Source of the DNA: Xanthomonas sontii
GTDB lineage: Bacteria > Pseudomonadota > Gammaproteobacteria > Xanthomonadales > Xanthomonadaceae
Assembly: GCF_040529055.1 (NCBI RefSeq)
Contig: NZ_CP132342.1
Span: 2,726,001 to 2,790,000, forward strand
Length of the DNA: 64,000 bases
Reading direction: 5' to 3'
Of the stretch, positions 1 through 8,345 are shown in pieces. Every line of letters begins with the position of its first letter. Position 1 is the first letter of the stretch. The notes below the pieces were generated by a model. The model saw only the letters and a program-made list of their open reading frames with translations, was not told the origin of the DNA and did no database searches. The position numbers and the translations under genes are program-made.

Positions 1-600
1 CAGGATCGCGAGCTTCTCGAGCTCCGGCGGCAGCGCGATTACGCCGAGTTCTTCAAGAAGGCGGTGCTGTTCAAGAAGAATGTGGTGGTTGCCGGGGCCA
101 CCGGTAGCGGCAAGACCACCTTCATGAAGTCGCTGGTGAATCACATCCCGCACGAAGAGCGGCTGGTGACGATCGAGGACGCGCGCGAGCTCTTCATCAG
201 CCAGCCCAATTCCGTGCATTTGCTCTACTCGAAAGGCGGACAAAGCTCGAGCAACGTCACCGCGAAGAGCTGCATGGAAGCGTGCCTGCGCATGAAGCCC
301 GACCGCATCATCCTTGCGGAGTTGCGCGGCGACGAGTCGTTCTACTTCATCCGCAACTGCGCCTCCGGTCATCCCGGTTCCATCACCAGCTGCCATGCTG
401 GCAGCATCGGGCAGACCTGGGATCAGTTGGCGCTCATGGTCAAGGCGTCGGCCGAAGGGTCGGGCCTGGAGTTCGCCGTCATCAAGCGGTTGTTGATGAT
501 GACGATCGACATCGTTGTCCACATCAAATCGCACGCGGGCCGGCGCTATATCACCGGTATCGATTTCGATCCGGAACGCATGCAGTCGGGTGGGGGATGA
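1..600 (+). CDS. virB11: VirB11-type secretion ATPase, C-terminal part (5' end outside window)
   Basis: The reading frame is open from base 1, so the gene is truncated by the window edge and only the RecA-like ATPase half is present. Visible motifs are the Walker A loop GATGSGKT (about 91-114), a Walker B-type ILAELRGDE, and the His box GHPGSITSCHAGS. These are the hallmarks of the hexameric VirB11/GspE traffic ATPases, which power pilus biogenesis and substrate transfer at the inner membrane of type IV secretion systems. It is followed codirectionally by virB1, B2, B3, B4, B5 and B6, the order of the chromosomal Xanthomonas system. The family assignment is very secure. The antibacterial role of the whole system is inferred from family knowledge, because no effector is seen here. 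Confidence 0.95.
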   Translation, partial: QDRELLELRRQRDYAEFFKKAVLFKKNVVVAGATGSGKTTFMKSLVNHIPHEERLVTIEDARELFISQPNSVHLLYSKGGQSSSNVTAKSCMEACLRMKPDRIILAELRGDESFYFIRNCASGHPGSITSCHAGSIGQTWDQLALMVKASAEGSGLEFAVIKRLLMMTIDIVVHIKSHAGRRYITGIDFDPERMQSGGG

Positions 601-734
601 ATATGTTCATTAAAGTGATAGGGCGAAACAGCGCCGATTGACTTTGAATTTTTCTTCCAACACGATTGATTTGCGACATCTGCGGCGTTCTGGGCGATTT
701 GCCACGACGCCGATGCATAGGGAGTAACCACGGC

Positions 735-1619
735 ATGTTGCCAGGCATGGAACTACTCAGCTGTCCCGAAATGGCGGTTCCGGCTGAAGTCATGCAGCAC
801 GTTGTGCGCGTCGAGTCGTCGCACAATCCGTTCGCGATCGGTGTGGTCGGTGGTCGCCTGGTGCGCCAGCCGCAGAACCTGTCCGAAGCGGTGGCCACGG
901 CGCGGATGCTGGAAGAGAAGGGCTACAATTTCTCCCTCGGTCTCGGGCAGGTCAACCGCTACAACCTGATCAAGTACGGCCTGAATACCTACGAAAAAGC
1001 ATTCAGGACCTGTCCCAATCTGCAGGCCGCCTCGAAGATCCTGGCCGAGTGCTATAGCCGCTCCGGCGGCAACTGGGGCAAGTCGTTCAGCTGTTACTAC
1101 TCCGGAAACTTCGAGACCGGGTACCGCCACGGTTACGTGCAGAAGGTCTACGCGTCGATCAACCAGGGCAGGGCGCTCGCCGCGTCCACCGCTGGTGCGA
1201 TCCCGGTGATCCCGGCCGGAAGCGTGCGTCGTGTGGTCAACGACTCGGTGAGGGCCGCGGCGGTGCGCGAAGTCGATTCGATCGTGTCGCGGCGCATCGA
1301 CGCGGCGGCCAATCGACTCGCCAGCGATCTTGCGACGCAAGCTCAATCATCAGTACGTTCCCAGGCTGCCATTCCAGCGCCGGTGCAGCCAATAGCGGGT
1401 GCTATGGTTGCCGCATCGGCGCAGGCGACGGCTGCAGATTCCGATCTCTACATCATACGACCGACAGGCGCCGGCAAAGGAGTGGCGGTTCCTGCAGGTG
1501 GCGGAGCGACTCCAGCTCCGCAACCTCCCGCGCACGCGCCTCAGGCGGTGGCGGGAGCGGCCGTTCCTGGCGCAAGTACGCCGCCGCCGACGTCGGGCGA
1601 CGGGGCCTTCGTATTCTAG
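735..1619 (+). CDS. virB1: VirB1-like lytic transglycosylase
   Basis: This 294-residue protein probably opens a local hole in peptidoglycan for type IV secretion assembly. An SLT-type domain fills roughly residues 10-150, with the likely catalytic Glu27 in RVESSHNPFAIG and the downstream GLGQVNRYN and AECYSRSGGNW motifs of VirB1 proteins. The C-terminal third is low-complexity Ala/Pro/Gln-rich. A longer frame opens at 666, but the ATG at 735 is preferred: it has GGGAG about 10 nt upstream and puts the fold right at the N-terminus. No signal peptide is obvious, which is unusual for a periplasmic enzyme; the protein may rely on an internal or non-classical signal. It sits 134 nt after virB11. 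Confidence 0.88.
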   Translation: MLPGMELLSCPEMAVPAEVMQHVVRVESSHNPFAIGVVGGRLVRQPQNLSEAVATARMLEEKGYNFSLGLGQVNRYNLIKYGLNTYEKAFRTCPNLQAASKILAECYSRSGGNWGKSFSCYYSGNFETGYRHGYVQKVYASINQGRALAASTAGAIPVIPAGSVRRVVNDSVRAAAVREVDSIVSRRIDAAANRLASDLATQAQSSVRSQAAIPAPVQPIAGAMVAASAQATAADSDLYIIRPTGAGKGVAVPAGGGATPAPQPPAHAPQAVAGAAVPGASTPPPTSGDGAFVF

Positions 1620-1688
1620 CCAGATGCAGTAGCACGGCCATGCAAATGGCTTTTGATCACCCCCTGTTTTCCAGTCAAGGAGTTACTC

Positions 1689-2087
1689 ATGAAGTTCAAT
1701 AACGATCAAGTGAAGTCGAACGCCAAGGTTGTTGGTACGGCGGCGTTGAAGGCGGCAGTGTTTGTCGTCGCATTGCTCGCGTCCAACTTTGCGATGGCGC
1801 AGGAGTATGCAGATGTCGACACCAAGGTGTGTGGCTTCCTCGGCAAGACCAACAACATCCTGAACATGGCATCCATCGTGGTGGTGACGATCGCGGTCGT
1901 GTTCGCCGGTTACCAGATCGCGTTCGCACACAAGCGCGTTGCCGAAGTGGCGCCGGTGCTGCTGGGTGGCGTGCTGATCGGCGCGGCCGGTCAGTTGGCC
2001 AAGATGCTGATCGGCGACACTGGCCAGAAGCAGTGCACGGCCACTGCGGCGATCGATATGATCCAGCACGTTCTGCACTATGCATAA
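1689..2087 (+). CDS. virB2: VirB2 major pilin subunit
   Basis: The 132-residue prepilin has a long signal sequence with likely cleavage after AMA (residue 37, before QEY). Two hydrophobic segments follow (about residues 57-75 and 88-105), separated by the short polar loop AHKRVAE, the typical VirB2/TrbC hairpin. Two cysteines in the mature protein (VCGF and KQCT) may form a disulfide. The start is the ATG preceded by AAGGAG seven bases upstream; a longer frame from 1653 adds a non-signal extension and is not preferred. The gene overlaps virB3 by 8 nt, implying translational coupling. Role: the extracellular pilus of the type IV system. Confidence 0.93.
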   Translation: MKFNNDQVKSNAKVVGTAALKAAVFVVALLASNFAMAQEYADVDTKVCGFLGKTNNILNMASIVVVTIAVVFAGYQIAFAHKRVAEVAPVLLGGVLIGAAGQLAKMLIGDTGQKQCTATAAIDMIQHVLHYA

Positions 2088-2391
2088 GAACGTACTTTTC
2101 CGGGGCTGCACCCGGCCGGCGATGTTTTTCGGGGTGCCGTACATCCCGTTCTTCATCGGCGCGGGTGGCGGCTTCCTGATGGGTATCTATTTCGATATGT
2201 GGCTGCTGCTGCTCATTCCAGTCATCGTCTTCATCATGCAGCAGATGACCAAGCGGGACGAGATGATCTTCCGCATGCTCGGGTTGCGCTGGATGATGCG
2301 GATGCGCGTGCGCAACCTGCAGCGCTATTCCGGCATGTGGGTGTTCTCGCCGAATGAGTACAGGAAAGAGGTGCCGGGCGCCAAGCGCTAG
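2080..2391 (+). CDS. virB3: VirB3 inner-membrane protein
   Basis: This 103-residue protein matches the VirB3 family: an N-terminal FRGCTRPAMFFGVPYIPF motif, two adjacent membrane segments (about 20-60) rich in Leu/Ile/Phe, and a basic C-terminal tail containing RNLQRYSGMWVFSPNEY. VirB3 associates with the VirB4 ATPase at the inner membrane during pilus assembly. The start overlaps the end of virB2. The gene is followed by a strong hairpin with a T-tract (2416-2461) before virB4, so it is the last gene of a putative high-expression segment containing the pilin. Confidence 0.93.
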   Translation: MHKNVLFRGCTRPAMFFGVPYIPFFIGAGGGFLMGIYFDMWLLLLIPVIVFIMQQMTKRDEMIFRMLGLRWMMRMRVRNLQRYSGMWVFSPNEYRKEVPGAKR

Positions 2392-2415
2392 CTTGGAAGC
2401 CGGCATCGGGTCTCG

Positions 2416-2461
2416 ACCCCATGCACGACGCCTGTGTCGTGCATGGGGTTGTTCGGTTTTT
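2416..2461 (+). terminator. Intrinsic terminator-like hairpin between virB3 and virB4
   Basis: A perfect 14-bp inverted repeat (2416-2429 with 2436-2449) with a 6-nt loop is followed by GTTCGG and a run of five T (2457-2461). It lies inside the virB operon, 24 nt after the virB3 stop. Structurally it is a good Rho-independent terminator or partial attenuator. Confidence 0.75.
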
Positions 2462-2563
2462 CGTGTCGACTCGCCGGCAATGCTGGTGTGAGCGAGATCG
2501 GCGGTTCCCGGTGCATGTGCGCCGGGCCTTGGCAAGACGAAACGGATTCTGAGTCACTTCATT

Positions 2564-5035
2564 ATGTTCATCCCGGATACTTCCATCAGCGAGTTCATCT
2601 CCATCTCCACGCATGTGGCGCCGTCCGTGCTGAAGACGACGGGAGGAGATTTCATGCTGATCTGGCACCTCGGCGGGCTTCCGTTCGTGGGCCGCGAAGA
2701 GTGGGAGATCGAACACCGGCACAACACGTTCAACCGCATGCTGCAGACGCTGCGCGCTCCGGATTTCGCCAATGTGGCGTTCTGGGTGCACGATGTGCGC
2801 CGCCGCCGTCGCATCAAGAACGGCAGCAAGTTCAAGCAGGCGTTCAACCAGGCCTTGTCTGATCAGTACTACGGGACATTGTCCTCGCAGAAGATCATGC
2901 AGAACGAGCTGTACATGACCATGATGTATCGCCCGGTAGTGACCGGTAAGCGTCTCATGGATAAGTCGTCGAACATTTCCCAGTTGCAGTCAGAACAGGA
3001 CCAGGCGATCGCCAAGGTCCTTGAACTTGCAGGCAACGTCGAAGCCGTGCTCAAGGATTACTCGCCCTACCGGCTGAGCATGTACGAAGCCAGCAATGGC
3101 GTGGTGTTCTCCGAGGCGCTGGAGTTCTTCGGCTATCTGATCAATCGCATCGACGAGCCGGTGCCGGTGCTGCAGGCGCCGGTGCCCGCCTACTTGCCGG
3201 TCAGCAAGCATATGTTCGCCAACAAGACCGGCGACTTCGTGATCAAGACCCCGGAGGGCGTCAATCATTTCGGTGCCATTCTGAACATCAAGGAATACAC
3301 CGACGGCACCTATCCGGGCATCCTCAATGGCCTGAAGTATCTCGACTTCGAGTATGTGGTGACCCACTCCTTCAGCCCGATGGGCCGGCACGACGCGCTG
3401 AAAGTGCTCGATCGCACCAAGGGCATGATGGTGTCCTCGGGCGACAAGGCGGTCAGCCAGATCCATGAGCTCGACCTGGCGATGGATCAGCTGTCGTCGG
3501 GCAATTTCGTGTTGGGCGAGTATCACTTCACCATCGCCGTTTACGCCGAGACGCAGGAAAAGCTCGCGCAGCAGGTGGCGACCACGCGCGCCGAGCTGTC
3601 CAACGCCGGCTTCGTCTCGACCAAGGAGGATCTGGCGGTCGCTTCTTCCTTCTACGCTCAGCTGCCCGGCAACTGGCGCTATCGCACGCGTCTGGCCAAT
3701 GTCAGTTCGTTGAACTTCCTTGGCCTTTCGCCGCTGCACAACTTCGCTCAGGGCAAGCGCGAGAACAATCCGTGGGGCGAGTGCGTCACCACCTTGCAGA
3801 CCACCAACGGCCAGCCGTACTACTTCAATTTCCACGCCACGCATCCGGCGGAGAACTCGCTCGGCGAGAAGGCGATCGCCAACACCATGGTGATCGGCAA
3901 GTCGGGTACCGGTAAGACCGCGTTGATCAACTTCCTGCTCAGCCAGGTGCAGAAGTTCGATCCGATCCCGACCATCTTCTTCTTCGACAAGGATCGCGGC
4001 GCCGAGATCTTCGTGCGCGCCTGCGGCGGCAATTACCTGGCGCTGGAGAACGGCAAGCCCACCGGCTTCAACCCGTTCCAGTGCGAGCGCACCGAGGCGA
4101 ACGTGCAGTTCCTGGCCGACCTGATCAAGGTCCTGGCCGGCAAGATCGAGTACACCTCGCGCGAGGAGGAGGACATCTTCCGCGGCGTGGAGGGCATGCT
4201 CGACACGCCCATGCATCTGCGCAGCATGACCAACTTCCGCAAGAGCCTGCCCAACATGGGCGACGACGGCCTGTATGCGCGAATGCGCAAGTGGACGGCC
4301 GGCAACTCGCACGGCTGGGTGTTCGACAATCCGGTCGATACGATCGACCTCGAGAAGGCCAGCATCATCGGCTTCGACTACACCGACGTCATCGACAATC
4401 CGGAAGTGCGGGTTCCGGTCATCAACTATCTGCTGCATCGGCTGGAAGCCCTGATCGACGGTCGGCCGCTGATCTACGTGATGGACGAGTTCTGGAAGAT
4501 CCTCGACGGCAAGGGCGGCCTGAAGGAATTCGCCAAGAACAAGCAGAAGACCATCCGTAAACAGAACGGCCTGGGTATCTTCGCCACCCAGAGCCCGGAG
4601 GATGCGCTCGCTAGCGACATTTCCGCGGCGCTGGTCGAACAGACCGCGACGATGATCCTGCTGCCCAATCCCAATGCCAGCAAAGAAGACTACATGGACG
4701 GCCTCAAGCTCACCGAGGCCGAGTACCAGGTCGTGGTCAGCCTGGACGAGCGCTCGCGCTGCTTCCTGGTCAAGCAGGGCCATGGATCGTCGGTGTGCCA
4801 GCTCAATCTGCGCGGCATGGACGATGCGCTGTCGGTCATCTCGGCGTCGACCGACAATATCGAAATCATGCACCAGGTGCTGGAGCGCAAGGCCAAGGAA
4901 CACGGCATCGCGCCGGACGATCTGACGCCCGAACAGTGGTTGAACGAGTTCTATGCAAGGCGCAAGGGTTCCGGAAAATCGGGTCCGGCGAGATCGGTGT
5001 CTTCGGATAATCGCGGGGCGGCAGCGGTCACCTGA
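2564..5035 (+). CDS. virB4: VirB4 ATPase of type IV secretion
   Basis: At 823 residues the protein has the usual VirB4/CagE/TrbE length. The N-terminal half is the family-specific domain. The C-terminal half is a RecA-like ATPase with Walker A GKSGTGKTA near residue 445 and Walker B LIYVMDEFWKIL near residue 636, followed by KQKTIRKQNGLGIFATQSPED, a conserved VirB4 stretch. It energises pilin extraction from the membrane and substrate transfer. No strong ribosome-binding site precedes the ATG at 2564, but the following MFIPDTSISEFISIS fits the family N-terminus. The gene is separated from virB3 by 172 nt holding a terminator-like hairpin, so it may have its own promoter or depend on read-through. 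Confidence 0.96.
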   Translation: MFIPDTSISEFISISTHVAPSVLKTTGGDFMLIWHLGGLPFVGREEWEIEHRHNTFNRMLQTLRAPDFANVAFWVHDVRRRRRIKNGSKFKQAFNQALSDQYYGTLSSQKIMQNELYMTMMYRPVVTGKRLMDKSSNISQLQSEQDQAIAKVLELAGNVEAVLKDYSPYRLSMYEASNGVVFSEALEFFGYLINRIDEPVPVLQAPVPAYLPVSKHMFANKTGDFVIKTPEGVNHFGAILNIKEYTDGTYPGILNGLKYLDFEYVVTHSFSPMGRHDALKVLDRTKGMMVSSGDKAVSQIHELDLAMDQLSSGNFVLGEYHFTIAVYAETQEKLAQQVATTRAELSNAGFVSTKEDLAVASSFYAQLPGNWRYRTRLANVSSLNFLGLSPLHNFAQGKRENNPWGECVTTLQTTNGQPYYFNFHATHPAENSLGEKAIANTMVIGKSGTGKTALINFLLSQVQKFDPIPTIFFFDKDRGAEIFVRACGGNYLALENGKPTGFNPFQCERTEANVQFLADLIKVLAGKIEYTSREEEDIFRGVEGMLDTPMHLRSMTNFRKSLPNMGDDGLYARMRKWTAGNSHGWVFDNPVDTIDLEKASIIGFDYTDVIDNPEVRVPVINYLLHRLEALIDGRPLIYVMDEFWKILDGKGGLKEFAKNKQKTIRKQNGLGIFATQSPEDALASDISAALVEQTATMILLPNPNASKEDYMDGLKLTEAEYQVVVSLDERSRCFLVKQGHGSSVCQLNLRGMDDALSVISASTDNIEIMHQVLERKAKEHGIAPDDLTPEQWLNEFYARRKGSGKSGPARSVSSDNRGAAAVT

Positions 5036-5092
5036 CCGGTTCGCCCAAATCACGCATGGCGGTTTTTCTACAAGATCTGTGTTGAGGTATCT

Positions 5093-5878
5093 ATGAACAA
5101 GATGACGAAAGCTTTCACTCGTATTCGCATTGCTGGCGGGGTTGCCTTGCTTGCCTTCTTGCTGCCGGCAACCGCGTTTGCGCAATGGGAAGTGGTCGAC
5201 AACAAGCAAATCGACGAGAACGGGAAAAACACCGAAAAACTCCACGACAAGCTCGATGAGATCTACAAATCCGGTCTCATCGGCAAGAGCACCGGTGAGA
5301 AGCCCAGCGGCGAAGAGGTCGACAAGCCGAAAGAGAAGCTGCAGAAGGTCGACGACAATTACGGCGTTTCGACCTGTGCCAGCACGACATCCAGCACGCC
5401 CGTTTCAAGCGAGCAGCAAAAGACATGTGAGCTCATTCAGCGCACGCGCAATTCGCAGTACAACTACATGGTGGCTATGTACGACATCACCGAGAAGCGC
5501 TTGCAGCGGTTGCGGGATATCGAAAAAGAACGTCAGAACATCAAGCCCGAGCAGGTTGGCTTGTTGGAAGACAACACCAACAAGCTGATTGCGCTCAAGA
5601 CGTTGATGGATATCGATCGCCAGCAGACCGAGTCGGCCATGTTCGCCTACGAGAAGCGGCTCGCGTTCCTGACCGAAGTGCAGTCGGCCGGAGCCAAGGC
5701 GGCCATGACCGGCCAGACGGCGCCATCGGCTACGGATACCGGTGGCGGTGGCTTGTTTCCGGGGTGGAGCGGTCTTGGCGATATCGCGAGCAAGGCGGTT
5801 GGCGGTGCGGTGGTGCTAGGCGCGCTGCAGGCGATCAAGTCGGACGGCAAGTTTCATAGGTTGAGTATCGACGATTAA
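5093..5878 (+). CDS. virB5: VirB5-like minor pilus protein
   Basis: This 261-residue secreted protein has a clear signal peptide cleaved after ATAFA (residue 30, before QWE). The mature part is strongly helical and charged (repeated Lys/Glu/Asp stretches at residues 30-90 and 130-190). A Gly-rich tail with a hydrophobic C-terminal helix (GDIASKAVGGAVVLGALQAI) follows. That architecture and its position between virB4 and virB6 match VirB5, the pilus-tip adhesin-like subunit. Two cysteines (TCAST and KTCEL) could pair. A GAGG ribosome site precedes the ATG. The call rests on position and architecture, because VirB5 sequences are poorly conserved. Confidence 0.82.
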   Translation: MNKMTKAFTRIRIAGGVALLAFLLPATAFAQWEVVDNKQIDENGKNTEKLHDKLDEIYKSGLIGKSTGEKPSGEEVDKPKEKLQKVDDNYGVSTCASTTSSTPVSSEQQKTCELIQRTRNSQYNYMVAMYDITEKRLQRLRDIEKERQNIKPEQVGLLEDNTNKLIALKTLMDIDRQQTESAMFAYEKRLAFLTEVQSAGAKAAMTGQTAPSATDTGGGGLFPGWSGLGDIASKAVGGAVVLGALQAIKSDGKFHRLSIDD

Positions 5879-5959
5879 CCTGAATCTCTTTCAGTTTCTA
5901 AAGGGTCGGTTTGTGGCGATGATGTTTGGCGATGCGGGCGCCCGCGCGATGGAGTGTTT

Positions 5960-7033
5960 ATGAATTTCTTAACGGATTTGGGGAATTATTTAGTATTCAC
6001 CCGCATCAACGATTTCCTGCGCGACGAAATCGACTACTTCCAATGGTCGCTGCTGCTGCGCATGTCCTGGTGGGTCTCCGTGACGGCGATGAGCGCGCTG
6101 ACACTGTGGGTGCTCTACAAGGGCTACCGTGTGGCCACCGGCCAGTCGCGCGAGTTCGCGATGGATCTGGTGGTGACCTCGCTGCGTTCGGCGCTGATCG
6201 TCGGCGCTGCCATGAGCTTTGTGTCCGCGAGCAACCCTTCAGGAGAGGGCGACACGAATAGCCTCTATTGGCGTCTCACCGATGGATTGAGCAGCGCCAT
6301 CGTGAAGACGGTCACAGGCAGTTCGCAGAGTCCCTACAAGGAAATCGACAGGAACCTGGCGCTCATGCAGGTGGGCATGACGGTCATCGACCAGATCAAT
6401 ACGGCCGGCAATGCGGAGCGCCAAAGCGAGAAGGATCGGGCGCGCATGTTCACGGGCATCGGCATGGCCGGTCCGGCGATCGTTGGTGGGTCGTTGCTTC
6501 TGCTGAACAAGTTGGCAATGGCACTGTTCGTCGGCTTTGGGCCGTTGTTCATCCTGTGTCTGCTATTCGATGCCACGAAGTCCTTGTTTCAGAGGTGGCT
6601 CTTGTACGGGATCGGAACGGTGTTCTCTTTGTCTGTGCTGACGTTCACCGTTGCGCTTTCGACAAAGGTGACCACGGCGGTAGCATCGGGTTTCATCGCG
6701 GCCTGGGCAGCGTCGAATGGCTCAAGTGAGGGCGTCACAAGCATGTCCTTGCAGCAGGGCGGGATCGGCTTGGTACTGAGCACGTTGATCATCACCGCAC
6801 CACCGATGGCGGCTTCGTTCTTCCAAGGCACCCTGGGTCAATTCAGTGCGTATTCGGCGTTCGGGCAGATCGGGCGCGATCCCGCCAGTGGCCGGCCCTA
6901 TACCCCACAAGCGCCTGTTCGTGATAACGCCGAAACTAATGTGAATACAAATACTGCTCACGTTAATGCTAGAAATGTTGGCGGTCACGCTGATGTCGTT
7001 ACAAACCCTGGTTCGCGTGGTAATGCATCATGA
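5960..7033 (+). CDS. virB6: VirB6 polytopic inner-membrane channel protein
   Basis: This 357-residue protein has at least six hydrophobic segments: roughly residues 33-57, 70-90, 150-175, 178-200, 210-235 and 265-285. The long hydrophilic loops and the LLFDATKSLFQRWLLYGIGTV stretch are typical of TrbL/VirB6. The last 60 residues are a polar Asn/Thr/Ala-rich tail. The ATG at 5960 is chosen because GGAG (5951-5954) lies five bases upstream; a GTG at 5954 overlaps that site. Its stop overlaps the next start (ATGA at 7030), which ties the downstream DUF4189-like gene to the secretion operon. Confidence 0.93.
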   Translation: MNFLTDLGNYLVFTRINDFLRDEIDYFQWSLLLRMSWWVSVTAMSALTLWVLYKGYRVATGQSREFAMDLVVTSLRSALIVGAAMSFVSASNPSGEGDTNSLYWRLTDGLSSAIVKTVTGSSQSPYKEIDRNLALMQVGMTVIDQINTAGNAERQSEKDRARMFTGIGMAGPAIVGGSLLLLNKLAMALFVGFGPLFILCLLFDATKSLFQRWLLYGIGTVFSLSVLTFTVALSTKVTTAVASGFIAAWAASNGSSEGVTSMSLQQGGIGLVLSTLIITAPPMAASFFQGTLGQFSAYSAFGQIGRDPASGRPYTPQAPVRDNAETNVNTNTAHVNARNVGGHADVVTNPGSRGNAS

Positions 7034-7539
7034 TGGCGAAATATCAAGAAATGAGAATTTTGCGCATCTCATTCACCCTTTTGCTATTGGGATGTGTCGG
7101 CGTCGCACATTCGCAAACGCGTTGTCCTGTCGGTGCTCAGGCTGGAAGCGCACAGTGCTTACCTGATGATGAAATGTCCGCCCCCCCACCGAGGCCAACA
7201 GGGGAGTGGATTAAAACATGGGGAGCTATTGTCAATGCCGATAGCACGCAAGAGGCTTGGGCATCGTCCAGAATGCTATCGAAAGAGCAGGCAGAAGATG
7301 ACGCGCTGGATCAGTGTAGGTCCGCTGGTTACAAGGGTTGCACTGTAACCTTCACTTATCGAAATCAATGCGTTGCCATCTCATCGCCAAGTGGCGGTGC
7401 GACTCAAGGAGGAATAGCGGGTAGGGCGGATTTGGCAAAAGCGAAATCTTCGGCTGTGGGTATATGTAAGAAAAATGGTGGCTCTGGATGCTCTGTGATT
7501 TACAGTGAATGTTCAGAGCCTGTTTTTAAGAAGTTCTAG
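7030..7539 (+). CDS. Secreted DUF4189-like protein, copy 1
   Basis: This 169-residue protein has a hydrophobic leader and likely cleavage after AHS, leaving a mature N-terminus QTRCPVGAQAGSAQCLPDD. A DUF4189-type domain follows, recognised from GEWIKTWGAI and a Cys pattern (QCRSAG..GCTV, NQC, ICKKNGGSGC, SECSEP). The mature region is nearly the same module as the next two genes. Translation is coupled to virB6 by a 4-nt overlap. Base composition is clearly more AT-rich than virB4 or the following sugar genes. Function is unknown. A periplasmic accessory, effector or immunity role in the secretion system is only inference. A Leu-Leu-Gly-Cys in the leader might allow lipidation, but the other copies lack it. 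Confidence 0.78.
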   Translation: MMAKYQEMRILRISFTLLLLGCVGVAHSQTRCPVGAQAGSAQCLPDDEMSAPPPRPTGEWIKTWGAIVNADSTQEAWASSRMLSKEQAEDDALDQCRSAGYKGCTVTFTYRNQCVAISSPSGGATQGGIAGRADLAKAKSSAVGICKKNGGSGCSVIYSECSEPVFKKF

Positions 7540-7663
7540 TTTTTTTGGGGGCTTTTTGCATCTGGCCAATTAGATAATTGTACGATTGGGTGTAGCGGCG
7601 CACAAGGCCAGAGTTAAGTTGCAGCCTTGGTGGTTGTAGTGATTAAGGAGCAATGGTTGATTT

Positions 7664-8152
7664 GTGAATAAGAAGATATTTTTGTTTATCTCGTCTTTTT
7701 CATTTTTGCTCCTTTCTTTCGGCGCCTACGGCCAGACCCGTTGTCCAGTGGGCGCCCAAGCCGGGAGTGCACAATGTCTTCCAGATGATGCGGGTGAAGC
7801 GCCTCCACGCCCTATTGGTGAATGGATCAAAACTTGGGGTGCACTAGTCAGTTCAAATACGGCACATGGAGCATGGACATCCAAAGGGAAATTCTCCAAG
7901 GATGATGCCGTTAGTGATGCTTTAGGTAGATGTCAAGCTACCGGTGCTCCCGACTGTCATATTGATTCGACTTATTTTAATCAATGCGTGGCGGTTGTCG
8001 GTTCGCCCGATAAGATAGGACTATCAATTTCCAAGGCGAAGAACGAGTCTATAGCAAAAAGTGCTGCATCTGCTGATTGCCAGCAGAGAGGAGGGCGGCA
8101 GTGTGAAGTGAAATTTTCCGACTGCACTGAGCCATTCTTCAGGAAATTTTAA
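7664..8152 (+). CDS. Secreted DUF4189-like protein, copy 2
   Basis: This 162-residue paralogue has a signal peptide ending in GAYG and the same mature start QTRCPVGAQAGSAQCLPDD, then GEWIKTWGAL. The cysteine spacing is conserved and the C-terminus is EPFFRKF, against EPVFKKF in copy 1. The only in-frame start giving a full signal peptide is GTG at 7664. AAGGAG (7645-7650) lies 13 bases away, a long spacing, so translation may be weak. The gene is AT-rich like its neighbours. It most likely arose by tandem duplication, with sequence divergence in the central region. Function unknown. Confidence 0.77.
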   Translation: MNKKIFLFISSFSFLLLSFGAYGQTRCPVGAQAGSAQCLPDDAGEAPPRPIGEWIKTWGALVSSNTAHGAWTSKGKFSKDDAVSDALGRCQATGAPDCHIDSTYFNQCVAVVGSPDKIGLSISKAKNESIAKSAASADCQQRGGRQCEVKFSDCTEPFFRKF

Positions 8153-8345
8153 TGCCTGGTTGTGATGGCAAGAAAGCTTTTGGCTGTGCGTTAGACGCTT
8201 CCAGCTTAGTAGGGTAACCAACAGATGGCGACTAGGTGGTGAGGGCGATCCGGATCGCGACAGGGTGGGCGGGGGCATGAGAAAAATCGTCGATTTTGAA
8301 ATTGATGTTTCCAGGCCTCATGGGGTCGAAATGTGTGGTATTTCG

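Noticed and set aside
2990..5245. Open frame of 751 codons opposite virB4
   Set aside because: It is a shadow of virB4, which has both Walker motifs in the other strand.
5954..5962. GTG at 5954 as the virB6 start
   Set aside because: It overlaps the GGAG ribosome site that suits the ATG at 5960.
7537..7560. T-rich tract after DUF4189-like copy 1 as a terminator
   Set aside because: No stem precedes the T-run, so there is no support for an intrinsic terminator.
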